Part shown: positions 6,844-14,027 of the stretch, piece by piece
How positions within the stretch are numbered: position 1 is the stretch's first letter
Layout of the letters: every line of letters starts with the position of its first letter
Origin: a virus
Reading direction: 5' to 3' (one strand)
Virus record (IMG/VR): IMGVR_UViG_3300045970_000120
Span: 1-28,860 of that record
DNA length: 28,860 bases
Position numbers and translations under genes: made by a program
The notes under the pieces: model-generated
Told to the model about the DNA's origin: nothing
What the model saw: only the letters and a program-made list of their open reading frames with translations
Databases searched by the model: none

Positions 6844-7121
6844 TCCAGGAAAGTGACTTGTTTGGAGGGCACCATAGCATACTTGCCGGCGCGTTTCAGA
6901 ATTGTGTAACCATGTTCCCGAACATTGCGGCGGGCCCACTCGGGGATTTCACCGGCATCGTCGTTGTAAACACTGACGGCATCCCACACCTCGTGCTTGT
7001 CGTACAGCTTATCTTCCGTGGTCCGATAAGGCCTCCACGGAGCCGTATCCCAGCAGCTTGAGCGAGCCGGAGCTTTGGGCTTTTCAATTTGGATGACAGT
7101 ACCAGCTTTGACGAGAAACAT
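6840..7121 (-). CDS. Small protein of unknown function
   Basis: A 93-residue protein (MFLVKAGTVIQIEKPKAPAR...) with an N-terminal beta segment, a Trp/Pro-rich stretch (WDTAPWRPYRTTEDKLYD) and a C-terminal beta hairpin (GYTILKRAGKYAMV). Single-gene cassette: promoter at 7153-7181, ACGGAG ribosome-binding site, and a TGA stop lying inside the next -35 box. Not recognised. Confidence 0.75.
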   Translation of the reverse strand: MFLVKAGTVIQIEKPKAPARSSCWDTAPWRPYRTTEDKLYDKHEVWDAVSVYNDDAGEIPEWARRNVREHGYTILKRAGKYAMVPSKQVTFLD

Positions 7122-7152
7122 TTGTAACTCCGTTGTTTCGATCTAAGTATGT

Positions 7153-7181
7153 ATTATAGCAGAAACGGGATTTATTGTCAA
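7153..7181 (-). promoter_or_regulatory. Early sigma-70 promoter (cassette copy 4)
   Basis: TTGACA (7181-7176), 17-base spacer identical to copy 1, TATAAT (7158-7153). The upstream gene stops with TAA just before the -35 box. Confidence 0.92.
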
Positions 7182-7182
7182 A

Positions 7183-7455
7183 TTAGCCCAAATCAGCAGT
7201 CACGCGCACGTAACCGGCGGAGTAATAGCCCTTGCTTGCCGAAGTGCGGATGTCGTTTTCGTAGCCGGCTTTTGCAGCGAGAATACGTGCCTCTTTGGCG
7301 ACGACTTTGGCAGTTTCGATGCCGAACTGATAACCGACGTAACGGGTGCGAGTGCCGCGATCAGCGCCTTCAGTCCAGGAACCGGATGAATGTGCGCCGC
7401 AGTTGACAATCGCTTGTTTGATGATCGTGCGAATTTGTTTAGTGTTAGCAAGCAT
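7183..7455 (-). CDS. Small protein of unknown function
   Basis: A 90-residue protein (MLANTKQIRTIIKQAIVNCG...). It opens with an amphipathic helix, has a Gly/Arg/Tyr-rich centre (ADRGTRTRYVGYQFG) and an Ala-rich helix (ETAKVVAKEARILAAKAGYE). Single-gene cassette with promoter at 7485-7513 and the shared ACGGAG leader. Not recognised. Confidence 0.75.
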   Translation of the reverse strand: MLANTKQIRTIIKQAIVNCGAHSSGSWTEGADRGTRTRYVGYQFGIETAKVVAKEARILAAKAGYENDIRTSASKGYYSAGYVRVTADLG

Positions 7456-7484
7456 TTTAACTCCGTTTGTTGATCTAAGAATAG

Positions 7485-7513
7485 ATTATAGCAGAAACGG
7501 GATTTATTGTCAA
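7485..7513 (-). promoter_or_regulatory. Early sigma-70 promoter (cassette copy 5)
   Basis: TTGACA (7513-7508), 17-base spacer identical to copy 1, TATAAT (7490-7485), directly after the stop of the 100-residue gene. Confidence 0.92.
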
Positions 7514-7514
7514 G

Positions 7515-7817
7515 TTACTTAGGCTTGAAACGGTCCCACGGTGACTTGCGCTTGATCGGGTCAACATAGGGTTCTTTGGGCTTGGTGTAGTGCTTCGCTT
7601 CGGGCATGATTTCCAGCTTGGCCGCGGCGTTTATCGCATCGTCTATGAAGGTGATTTGGTCGTCTTGCTCACGTATTGAATTGTTCCATTCATCCCATAG
7701 CTTACCCTGATCGGTGTCGTGTGCTTCGGGCACGGGAATAGGATCATGCACGCCATACGGATGGATTACATGATCTATTGTTTGCTTGAGGTTTTTGAGT
7801 GTATTGGTGAGTGTCAT
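7515..7817 (-). CDS. Protein of unknown function
   Basis: A 100-residue protein (MTLTNTLKNLKQTIDHVIHP...) with an N-terminal helix, a histidine- and proline-rich segment (VIHPYGVHDPIPVPEAHDTD), a second helix and a basic proline-rich tail ending SPWDRFKPK. No recognised domain. A late-type CATAAATA box ends four bases before the ATG and there is no ribosome-binding site, so a leaderless late mRNA is likely. Readthrough from the 8686-7847 gene is also possible. Confidence 0.75.
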   Translation of the reverse strand: MTLTNTLKNLKQTIDHVIHPYGVHDPIPVPEAHDTDQGKLWDEWNNSIREQDDQITFIDDAINAAAKLEIMPEAKHYTKPKEPYVDPIKRKSPWDRFKPK

Positions 7818-7821
7818 CCAT

Positions 7822-7829
7822 TATTTATG
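7822..7829 (-). promoter_or_regulatory. Late promoter motif CATAAATA, leaderless-type
   Basis: Located four bases upstream of the ATG at 7817. By T4 spacing, transcription would begin at or inside the start codon. Confidence 0.6.
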
Positions 7830-7846
7830 ACAGGCTCACCAAAAGG

Positions 7847-8686
7847 TTATGCTACTATTTGTAGCGATGTGCCACAAGAGGCGCAGAAGTTTGAAGTCGC
7901 CTTGTTCACCTTGCCGCAGGTGACGCATTTCGGCTTCGCCTTGACTGTGACTGGGGCGGTGACTTTGGCCGTAGCTGTCTCTCCCAGGATACGCAACACC
8001 ATGACATGCTCCTCGGCCTCGGTCAGGAAGTCGCTCACTGTCTGAAACTTTTGCTCTGAGAGTGACCCAGGGACTGTGATGCCGATATCGGCAGGAGATG
8101 CGTAGCAGTCCATCGTTGCTGAACCTGCGTGACATTCATCCATGGCACCGATGTTGTTCATGGAACAGTATTGTTCAACCGCGGCAGATGCTATGCCCTT
8201 CGAGTACTCGCCCTTGGAATAATCAACCGATCGCAGAGTACCACCGACGTTCATGTTTTGTTGGAAAGAGCGCATACCTGGTGGATACCACGGAAATTTG
8301 TCCCCGTGAATGTTGCTCACCCAGTTGGGTTGAGTGGGCACCACTTTCTCGTACTTGAACGACACCCTGATGATACCGTCTTCCAGCTTGACACCTCTTC
8401 CGGCTTCTACGCCTGCGGTTCGCTCAATGAACTTGAACCTGTTGCCTTGATTCATATCTTTGACAAAGCGTTCCAGATCAATTTCTTGATTGGCATTGAC
8501 TACAAGACCACCGGGAACGGCTTCGGTGCCGTCAATGGTGATATTGACTTTTGCCCTGGTTGAGTTGAGGTTTTTGATTAGAATTGAGTACTCTGATCCG
8601 AAGGGCACATAAACTGTGTCTTTGAACTCGCGCAGTACTTTACCGTTAGCTTTGAGGCAGCAAACCATTTTAGATTGAAACATCAT
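7847..8686 (-). CDS. Phage protein with C-terminal zinc ribbon
   Basis: A 279-residue protein. The N-terminal two-thirds (PFGSEYSILIKNLNSTRAKV..., NRFKFIERTAG) is beta-rich and resembles a protein I recall in many large phages but cannot name; a virion role is possible. After a linker (TATAKVTAPVTVKAKPK) comes a zinc ribbon with Cys254, Cys257, Cys268 and Cys271 (KCVTCGK...FCASCG). Ribosome-binding site AAAGGT before the ATG-ATG at 8686. Two late-type octamers lie upstream, one inside an inverted repeat, so it is probably a late gene. No enzymatic motif is visible. Confidence 0.8.
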   Translation of the reverse strand: MMFQSKMVCCLKANGKVLREFKDTVYVPFGSEYSILIKNLNSTRAKVNITIDGTEAVPGGLVVNANQEIDLERFVKDMNQGNRFKFIERTAGVEAGRGVKLEDGIIRVSFKYEKVVPTQPNWVSNIHGDKFPWYPPGMRSFQQNMNVGGTLRSVDYSKGEYSKGIASAAVEQYCSMNNIGAMDECHAGSATMDCYASPADIGITVPGSLSEQKFQTVSDFLTEAEEHVMVLRILGETATAKVTAPVTVKAKPKCVTCGKVNKATSNFCASCGTSLQIVA

Positions 8687-8703
8687 ATTTACCTTTACTG
8701 GCC

Positions 8704-8733
8704 GCTGTCTAGGACCATATATTTAGAGACAGC
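8704..8733 (-). promoter_or_regulatory. Inverted repeat enclosing a late promoter motif
   Basis: Perfect 7-bp arms (GCTGTCT / AGACAGC) flank a 16-base loop containing CTAAATA (8720-8726). Transcripts from further upstream would carry the whole hairpin 18 bases before the ATG, while transcripts from this promoter would lack the 5' arm. Confidence 0.55.
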
Positions 8734-8775
8734 TATTGTCACCTGCGGAATGCCGATGACAAAATTCGATACAAC

Positions 8776-8782
8776 TATTTAG
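8776..8782 (-). promoter_or_regulatory. Late promoter motif CTAAATA overlapping upstream stop
   Basis: ACTAAATAG on the minus strand contains the TAA stop of the 266-residue gene. It lies about 90 bases before the zinc-ribbon gene. Confidence 0.5.
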
Positions 8783-9579
8783 TCAGCCACATCCCACTTG
8801 ACAATTTTTTTATAGTTCAGGCCGTTCTGTGAACATTTTATTGCCTGTCCCGTGAGTTTGATCGCAGGTCTCTGAAACTCTCGGTCCCAGAGTGACCGCA
8901 GCGAGTTTGTAGGCTCTACCTTGATCAGATAGGCGAACCCAGTGGAGTCATCCTTGAGCCAATATTCGTGCTTGATACCTGACTTCAGCTTCCGCGTGAG
9001 GTACTTCATCGGACGCAGCGTGATGCCGATCGGAGATGTTATGATGGTATGCGCCTCTGTTTCTGGCATACTGGTCATCTGTTGTCGTACTATGTCAAAC
9101 TCCATGTCGTACTTGTAGAACTCAGGAAGACGGAATACCATTGGTTTGGTTGCTTCAGTAAACTTGGTGCCGTCAGACAGGATGAAGGCTCGCAAATCCT
9201 CTCTGAATTTTGTCAGCTTTACCTCGTTGAGTGCCCACATCATGAACTGTTTGGAGTAATGGTCACGGATCTTTGCTGCGTGAATTACATCCTCTTGAAC
9301 CACCAGTGGATATAACTTGGGGTCAGTAATGGAGTTGAACTCACTGAAATTCGCACCTTTGGCTATCCGATATCTGGCGCAGCTCAATACCAAAAGATCA
9401 ATATCGGATTCGAACATTTCAACCTTTCGCAGGTGATGATGGTATGGTTCATCCTCTTCAAGGTTCCATGGATCGTATGAGTTTGTTGCGAGTCCCGATA
9501 GGTTGCCGGCGCGCTGTACCGCAAACTTTGCGCGAAGGTTATCCAGAATTTCCGATGCTGTTTGTGTCGCTACTGTCAT
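8779..9579 (-). CDS. Protein of unknown function
   Basis: A 266-residue protein (MTVATQTASEILDNLRAKFA...). An N-terminal helix is followed by an acidic, histidine-containing stretch (NLEEDEPYHHHLRKVEMFE) and a mixed alpha/beta body. No signal peptide, membrane segment or recognised catalytic motif. A sigma-70 promoter lies just upstream. Its place downstream of uvsY and before late-type genes does not fix its role; a structural or assembly protein is possible but unsupported. Confidence 0.8.
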   Translation of the reverse strand: MTVATQTASEILDNLRAKFAVQRAGNLSGLATNSYDPWNLEEDEPYHHHLRKVEMFESDIDLLVLSCARYRIAKGANFSEFNSITDPKLYPLVVQEDVIHAAKIRDHYSKQFMMWALNEVKLTKFREDLRAFILSDGTKFTEATKPMVFRLPEFYKYDMEFDIVRQQMTSMPETEAHTIITSPIGITLRPMKYLTRKLKSGIKHEYWLKDDSTGFAYLIKVEPTNSLRSLWDREFQRPAIKLTGQAIKCSQNGLNYKKIVKWDVAD

Positions 9580-9606
9580 GAGAGGTCTCTAAAGTTGATA
9601 TGTGCT

Positions 9607-9635
9607 ATTATATCAAGATCGCCGGCGTTTCACAA
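9607..9635 (-). promoter_or_regulatory. Sigma-70 promoter for the 266-residue gene
   Basis: TTGTGA (9635-9630), 17 bases, TATAAT (9612-9607). The -10 is perfect and the -35 matches four of six bases. The expected leader is about 20 bases. Confidence 0.6.
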
Positions 9636-9656
9636 TGCCAGTTTTACCAATTAGAG

Positions 9657-10226
9657 TTATACCTGATGAGAATGAACGACTTCGGGAGTAATGGTTATCA
9701 GTGGCAGGCTCAGGATGGTCTCACCTGGGTTTACGACCATTCGGTAGCGGTCGGTGGGGACATGGAGAAATTCCAAAGTCGGTCTGTTCAACGAGATAAT
9801 GACCTCGCTTTCTTTGGGAGTGTGGCGTAACATGACCCAGGACCTACGGTAACCAAATGGTATGTATCTATTGGCGACTTCTCGTGGTGCCCATGCCATA
9901 ATCCTATTCTGAATGGGCAAGCCACCATTGAATATATCAAGAACCTGTTTGGAGCTGAAGATCATGGCACGATATAGCGTAGGCAGAGAGTGATATGTTT
10001 CAATGACTTCTGGTGGCAGAACTGAGTTGATCAGGTGAAACGCCTGCTCATACATTATCAGTTTGTTCTGTGGAAGATTGAAGGCGCCGTGATATATCCA
10101 ACTTTCAAAATAAGGAAACGCCTCATTGATACCCAACTCCTCAAATCTCTTTGCAGGGGTTTCATACCTCGGGGAGTATCGCGGGAAATCAGGGGCGTGT
10201 TTATAGTTGAATTCAGATAGGCGCAT
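9657..10226 (-). CDS. Unknown protein; weak resemblance to ADP-ribosyltransferase fold
   Basis: A 189-residue protein from the ATG at 10226; a TTG one codon earlier is unnecessary. LYRAM (Arg86), then IMAWAPREVANRYI (109-122) and NPGETILSL (166-174, Glu169) fall in the order of the Arg, Ser-Thr-Ser and catalytic-Glu blocks of ADP-ribosyltransferases such as T4 Alt and ModA. The Ser is replaced by Ala and the first Glu of the ExE motif is absent, so this is only a fold-level guess. The start MRLSEF resembles T4 capsid-targeting sequences, the route by which Alt is packaged. A CATAAATA late box ends four bases before the ATG and no ribosome-binding site is seen. Confidence refers to the gene being real. 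Confidence 0.75.
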   Translation of the reverse strand: MRLSEFNYKHAPDFPRYSPRYETPAKRFEELGINEAFPYFESWIYHGAFNLPQNKLIMYEQAFHLINSVLPPEVIETYHSLPTLYRAMIFSSKQVLDIFNGGLPIQNRIMAWAPREVANRYIPFGYRRSWVMLRHTPKESEVIISLNRPTLEFLHVPTDRYRMVVNPGETILSLPLITITPEVVHSHQV

Positions 10227-10230
10227 CAAC

Positions 10231-10238
10231 TATTTATG
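10231..10238 (-). promoter_or_regulatory. Late promoter motif CATAAATA, leaderless-type
   Basis: Four bases upstream of the ATG at 10226, the same spacing as at 7822-7829. It follows the uvsY stop directly. Confidence 0.6.
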
Positions 10239-10694
10239 CTACAAAGTAATATCTTCCATTCCGGCGGCGCGTAACCTGACGACATGACCAAGCATGAAGT
10301 TCTTTGACTCAAGCCCCTTGATCAGGCCAAGATACTGGTTTCGCAAAAAGGCAACCGAGTTGATGATCGTTTCAAAGTCTACCACCTCGTCCTCGCCATC
10401 TGTGTAGCGTTCGGCATCTCGGCTGGTCAGCACTCGGTTGTATGCTTCCATATATTTCTGGAAGTGTTTCCTACGGATCTTCCGCAGTTGTAGATTGAGA
10501 TAGTTCAGTACCGCTTCCACTTCTTGGAGTTGGTTGAACCGATGCTCAGTGATGCCAGGTAATGCTGCTACGTTCTTCTCGACGTTTCCTTTTATGGTGC
10601 AGTCATATTTGGCAGTGAGTAACTCCGTCTCAAAATGCGAGATGAAGTCTGGTATTGTTGACAGATCCGTTGAGACCTTGGTGTACCAATTCAT
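10239..10694 (-). CDS. uvsY: UvsY-like recombination mediator
   Basis: A 151-residue, mainly helical protein. T4 UvsY (137 residues) loads UvsX recombinase onto gp32-coated single-stranded DNA. Support is the C-terminal segment ESKNFMLGHVVRLRAAG, close to the UvsY ending pattern (helix, GFAIKHIQDMRAF in T4), the LTSRDAERYTDGEDEVV insertion resembling UvsY homologues, and linkage to uvsX two genes upstream. The ATG at 10694 is chosen because it forms a TGATG overlap with the upstream stop; a GTG at 10703 would add three residues. Divergent from T4, so the identification rests partly on context. Confidence 0.72.
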   Translation of the reverse strand: MNWYTKVSTDLSTIPDFISHFETELLTAKYDCTIKGNVEKNVAALPGITEHRFNQLQEVEAVLNYLNLQLRKIRRKHFQKYMEAYNRVLTSRDAERYTDGEDEVVDFETIINSVAFLRNQYLGLIKGLESKNFMLGHVVRLRAAGMEDITL

Positions 10695-10945
10695 CAGTTC
10701 CACTCATCGTCGGATTCTTCATCATCAATGTCGTCGAACTCATCATCCTCTGAATGCTGTTCGGCGTAGAAGGACAGAGCCTTCGACACATCCTTATCAC
10801 CACGAAATGCCTCCTTGATGGTCACCACATCAAAATCGTTGTCGATCAGGATGTTGACCATATCGTCGGCGGCATCTTTACGCTCAGGCGCATCGAGGTG
10901 GCTTCGCATGGCTTCCCATATTAGGGCGACAAGATCAAGACTCAT
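10694..10945 (-). CDS. Small acidic protein between uvsX and uvsY
   Basis: An 83-residue protein (MSLDLVALIWEAMRSHLDAP...). A helical N-terminal two-thirds with PERKDAADDMVNILID is followed by an extremely acidic tail (SEDDEFDDIDDEESDDEWN). Such small acidic proteins accompany uvsX in distant T4-like phages, as I recall, but their role is not established; an acidic tail could compete for ssDNA-binding surfaces, as the gp32 tail does. Strong GGAGG ribosome-binding site. ATGA overlap with uvsX upstream and TGATG overlap with uvsY downstream, so the three are translationally linked. Confidence 0.8.
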   Translation of the reverse strand: MSLDLVALIWEAMRSHLDAPERKDAADDMVNILIDNDFDVVTIKEAFRGDKDVSKALSFYAEQHSEDDEFDDIDDEESDDEWN

Positions 10946-12015
10946 TCTGCCTCCGAAAGCTCAACTTCTTCAATGGCTGTCAGTGGCTTACCTGCCGACT
11001 TGGTCTGAAACTCTTTCATCACCAATTCAAAGATGTTGTCCTCGTTGCGGTTCCATTCCTTGCGGAAGTATTTGTGGACGACACCGTCGAGGTCAACATA
11101 CGCATAGCGATTGCCCTCTTTGGTAAGCATCTTTTGCTTTTCCATCATGTCAAAAAAGCCGCTGTACAGGCTGAGACCAGTTGAATACGGGATATGAAGT
11201 TGGATATCTTCAAATGGTTTGGCGTAGCGTGTTTTCACAACCTTGCAACCGGCTCTGATGCCCAACACTTCGGTGACTTTGTTGCCATCTTCATCTTCCT
11301 TGAGTTTCAGTTTCTTCATGGCGACGACGATTGAGGCAGCATACACGAATCCTTGACCGCCTGAGATTTTGTCGTCGGGGTTGTATGGATCCTGTGAACC
11401 ATAGGTGTGATTTGTACATACCATTCCGACATTGTATGAACCAAACATGTTCACACAGTTACGAACAAGGGCAGTGAGAGCCTTAGGCTTGCGACCCAGA
11501 TCGCCCTTCATGTCACCGGCTTCAAACTGATTCACATCAGTAGGTGTCAAGAGCATACCAAGCGAATCAATCACAAACATAACCTTGGGACGATCTTCGG
11601 CGGCCATGGATTTGTATTCCTTCATGAACTCCGAGATTGTCTTGGCCACATCGTCGATCATAGCCATGTTCAGTTTCAGCAGCTTATCGGTACTGGTGTC
11701 AACACCAAGATCCTTTAGCCATGCTTCATCAAGGGCGTTTTCAGAGTCAACCAACACCACGAAGATGCCTTGTTGCTGTGCGTTCCTGATGATATTGCCG
11801 GAACAGATGTAGGACTTGCCTGAACCTGGTTCTCCGGCGAATACAGTCACCTTACCAAGCGGCACCCCACGATTGAAGTCTCCACTGATAAGGTAATTGA
11901 GGGCGTAGTTGCCCGTGCTGATCCAGTCAGTTGGATCGTTGTAGCCAATGCTCAGTCCTTCGATGGACTTTGTAATAGACTTGCGGAATTTTGAGAGGTC
12001 AAATGGTCGTGCCAT
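10942..12015 (-). CDS. uvsX: UvsX-like RecA-family recombinase
   Basis: A 357-residue strand-exchange recombinase. Walker A GEPGSGKS (residues 61-68), the VFVVLVDSENALDEAWL segment (RecA-like catalytic Glu region), Walker B VMFVIDSLGM (145-154) and the L2-region motif GMVCTNHTYG are present, as in T4 UvsX, which forms filaments on ssDNA with UvsY and gp32. The acidic C-terminus (TAIEEVELSEAE) fits the family. The ATG at 12015 (MARPFDLSKFRKS) is chosen over 12045 because the conserved sequence begins there and AAGAAAG precedes it. It overlaps the end of the upstream gene by 17 bases. Confidence 0.95.
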   Translation of the reverse strand: MARPFDLSKFRKSITKSIEGLSIGYNDPTDWISTGNYALNYLISGDFNRGVPLGKVTVFAGEPGSGKSYICSGNIIRNAQQQGIFVVLVDSENALDEAWLKDLGVDTSTDKLLKLNMAMIDDVAKTISEFMKEYKSMAAEDRPKVMFVIDSLGMLLTPTDVNQFEAGDMKGDLGRKPKALTALVRNCVNMFGSYNVGMVCTNHTYGSQDPYNPDDKISGGQGFVYAASIVVAMKKLKLKEDEDGNKVTEVLGIRAGCKVVKTRYAKPFEDIQLHIPYSTGLSLYSGFFDMMEKQKMLTKEGNRYAYVDLDGVVHKYFRKEWNRNEDNIFELVMKEFQTKSAGKPLTAIEEVELSEAE

Positions 12016-12244
12016 GTGTTTCTTTCTTGATGAATTTTGTTCCAAACGGAATCTTGTCGAGCAGTTCGGGGCTGTTGTCAGCTATCCGATCAAACTCATA
12101 ATCATTGGGATAGTGTCTGAGGGCCGCTCGGGCACGGTCTCGCACACTACCAGGTACTCTTGGTGTCTTGCCTGGATCGCACAGCTCCTCAAGTAGTTTT
12201 TTGCCCAGCTTGAGGGCCTTGTAACGCTCATCAGGGAGTGTCAT
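11999..12244 (-). CDS. BPSL0761-family-like small protein
   Basis: An 81-residue protein from the ATG at 12244 (MTLPDERYKALKLGKKLLEE...). The pattern LLEELCDPGKTPRVPGSVRDRARAALRHYP matches what I recall of the BPSL0761 family, short proteins of unknown function in Pseudomonas, Burkholderia and their prophages. The start has a good ribosome-binding site (AAAGGA); an in-frame ATG at 12331 lies inside the endonuclease gene and is less likely. Its 3' end overlaps uvsX by 17 bases. The match hints at a beta- or gammaproteobacterial host. Confidence 0.7.
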   Translation of the reverse strand: MTLPDERYKALKLGKKLLEELCDPGKTPRVPGSVRDRARAALRHYPNDYEFDRIADNSPELLDKIPFGTKFIKKETHGTTI

Positions 12245-12245
12245 A

Positions 12246-12929
12246 TCATATTCCTTTCTGTTTACAATTGGATCCATGCCATCTTGTATAATTGCTCTTG
12301 ACCACCCGTATACCACAGAATTCACATTCACATCTCGGGGTGTTGTTCATCCAATGATTACTGCCTGATATTTTGGCGGCAATCTCTGGTTTACACATAA
12401 CATTCTTGCTTCCTTCAGCATACGAATGTTTTTTACCTATATGCGACCTGCTTATCTTAGCTGCGTTTTCCGGTTTTTTATTCGGATGCTTGTCACCGGT
12501 AATAGAAGGTCGTTTCTGACCCACCTGCGACCATACAAAATCGGCCGGTTTCTTTTTAGTCCAATGATTATCACCGCTATGCGCTTCACCCATCTTCTTA
12601 GCAATTTCAGGGTTTCGCATGTGATGATCATCACCGAAGCTAACATAGATACCATCTCCATTGTGTTTGTTGTAGCTCAACGGATCATTCTTAGCATCAA
12701 GTGATAATAGCAACGCGGTTTCAAGCGATAAAATGTATTTAGGATCACTAATTACTAGCACTTCCCGGCGCCAATCACTCCTGTTTTCAGTTATCATTGG
12801 TAAGACGAGTTTACTAGAACAAATATATCCGTCCGACGGATGGCATCCCTTAGCAGTGCGCGAACCAACATACCACCTTCCGGTAGGTATGTTGACCCAA
12901 CGATACAGAAATGCTATCCTGTCAGACAT
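12246..12929 (-). CDS. GIY-YIG homing endonuclease with C-terminal zinc motif
   Basis: A 227-residue protein. The N-terminus (FLYRWVNIPTGRWYVGSRTA, residues 7-26) is a GIY-YIG variant, followed by a conserved Arg/Glu region (WRREVLVIS, LSLETALLLS). NUMOD3-like segments with repeated NPEIAKKMGEAHSG, PENAAKISRSHIGKK and KPEIAAKISGSNHW follow, and a Cys/His motif (CECEFCGIRVVKSNYTRWH) closes the protein, typical of phage homing nucleases. It is unlike the 2439-3239 enzyme in sequence, so an independent insertion is likely. It sits between gp32 and uvsX, a place where T4-like phages often carry mobile genes. No clear promoter or ribosome-binding site of its own. Confidence 0.88.
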   Translation of the reverse strand: MSDRIAFLYRWVNIPTGRWYVGSRTAKGCHPSDGYICSSKLVLPMITENRSDWRREVLVISDPKYILSLETALLLSLDAKNDPLSYNKHNGDGIYVSFGDDHHMRNPEIAKKMGEAHSGDNHWTKKKPADFVWSQVGQKRPSITGDKHPNKKPENAAKISRSHIGKKHSYAEGSKNVMCKPEIAAKISGSNHWMNNTPRCECEFCGIRVVKSNYTRWHGSNCKQKGI

Positions 12930-12939
12930 GGAAACAGTC

Positions 12940-13926
12940 TTATGACTTTACTTGTCTTGCTCTAATGAGTGCCAGGATATCCGAAGTCTTGTCGCTTGCC
13001 TTCGGCACAACCACTGGTGCCGTTGCTGCTGCGGGTTCATCTTCCCACGGTTGAACAGTTGCCACTGGAGCACTGGTTGCTGCCGGAGCCGGAGCACTGG
13101 TTGCTGCTGGTGTAGAACCAGCTGGTGCTTCCAGTCCCCATGGACGGTAGTATTGTCCCCAACGGTCGTTGTCGTATGGCTTGCCATCAACGGATGCGTC
13201 AAACATTTCCTTGATGATGCGAAGCTCAGCTTCACCGGGCATCTTCGGCAGGAAGCTTGACAAGTCAAACAGCCCGTGAGTGGCGATTGCGTCCTGTTCA
13301 GCTTGCGTCAGCGGAGTTTCCTTGCGGGCCCATGTGCTGGTGCTGTAGTCAGCGTATCCACCTTTGGATGTTTTCTTGATGTTCAGGTCAAGACCGTGTA
13401 GGTAGTCGGTTGGCAACTCTTCCAGATCAGGATCCATCAAAGATGCCTTGATAACGGCGATCAGTTGTGGGCTGATGATGAAGCGACGAATTGGATTCGC
13501 CGGTGTCTTGTCGTCACCGATCGGATTTGCCCGGACGAAACCTTGAAACAGGTACGAGCGTTTCTTCCAGTACTTGTTCGCCATTTCAGTGAGGGTTGTA
13601 TCCTTGTACCAAGGACGAACCTCTGCCAGAATCGGGCAGTGGTATTCCGGTCCGAACATTTCAATGCAGGGAACCTGAACTTCAATGCGCTTGGAGGTTG
13701 TGTCACCTTTGACGCCGTTGAACGGCAGCTTGATGACATTCTTTTCAACCCAGAAGTATGGGTTATTGGTGTTTCCGTCCGGCAGAAAACGGAGAGAAGC
13801 GGTGGTGCCCTCATCCATGTTCCAATGTGGATACACGGAGTTGTCTGTGTTTCCGGAAGATTTGTTTGTTGATTTTGCCTCGGCTGCTGCGATGCGAGCG
13901 CGAATTTCGGCGAGAGATGTAGCCAT
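12940..13926 (-). CDS. 32: gp32-like single-stranded DNA-binding protein
   Basis: A 328-residue protein matching T4 gp32 layout: a short N-terminal cooperativity segment (SLAEIRARIAAAEAK), a core with ASLRFLPDGN (residues 43-52), CIEMFGPEYHCPI (87-99), KKRSYLFQGFVRANP and RRFIISPQ, and a flexible C-terminal part. It coats ssDNA and organises replication and recombination proteins. Unlike T4 gp32, only Cys87, His96 and Cys97 are available near the zinc site, so metal binding may be lost. The C-terminal third is an Ala/Pro/Thr linker (270-310) with an imperfect repeat, ending in a basic helix (ILALIRARQVKS) instead of the acidic T4 tail. Ribosome-binding site AAGGA; promoter at 13997-14025. Confidence 0.92.
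   Translation of the reverse strand: MATSLAEIRARIAAAEAKSTNKSSGNTDNSVYPHWNMDEGTTASLRFLPDGNTNNPYFWVEKNVIKLPFNGVKGDTTSKRIEVQVPCIEMFGPEYHCPILAEVRPWYKDTTLTEMANKYWKKRSYLFQGFVRANPIGDDKTPANPIRRFIISPQLIAVIKASLMDPDLEELPTDYLHGLDLNIKKTSKGGYADYSTSTWARKETPLTQAEQDAIATHGLFDLSSFLPKMPGEAELRIIKEMFDASVDGKPYDNDRWGQYYRPWGLEAPAGSTPAATSAPAPAATSAPVATVQPWEDEPAAATAPVVVPKASDKTSDILALIRARQVKS
13067..13107. repeat. 17-bp direct repeat in the gp32 linker
   Basis: GGAGCACTGGTTGCTGC occurs at 13067-13083 and 13091-13107 (24-base period), encoding the repeated ATSAP motif of the linker. Probably slippage-prone. Confidence 0.8.
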
Positions 13927-13996
13927 GATGTTTTTCCTTAAATTAAGATGGTCTTTGGTTTATGTCGCCACTCCCAATGAGTGACTAACAGATGCT

Positions 13997-14025
13997 AGTA
14001 TACACTTATACTTCCCACCTGTCAA
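13997..14025 (-). promoter_or_regulatory. Sigma-70 promoter of gp32
   Basis: TTGACA (14025-14020), 17 bases, TATACT (14002-13997). The leader is about 65 bases and holds a small hairpin (CACTC / GAGTG). T4 gp32 regulates its own translation through leader structure; whether this leader does the same cannot be told. Confidence 0.8.
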
Positions 14026-14027
14026 TG

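Noticed and set aside
5650-7513. Regularly spaced ~35-bp repeats considered as a CRISPR-like array
   Set aside because: The repeats contain perfect -35 and -10 boxes and the intervals are genes of varied length with ribosome-binding sites, so they are promoters.
9588-9660. tRNA-like stretch on the minus strand (CTCTAATTGGTAAAAC, then GCATTGTGAAACGCC)
   Set aside because: The D-loop and a His-like anticodon loop look right, but the anticodon loop would be 10 bases, there is no T-arm motif and the acceptor ends do not pair. The segment is better explained by the promoter at 9607-9635. A decayed tRNA remnant cannot be excluded.
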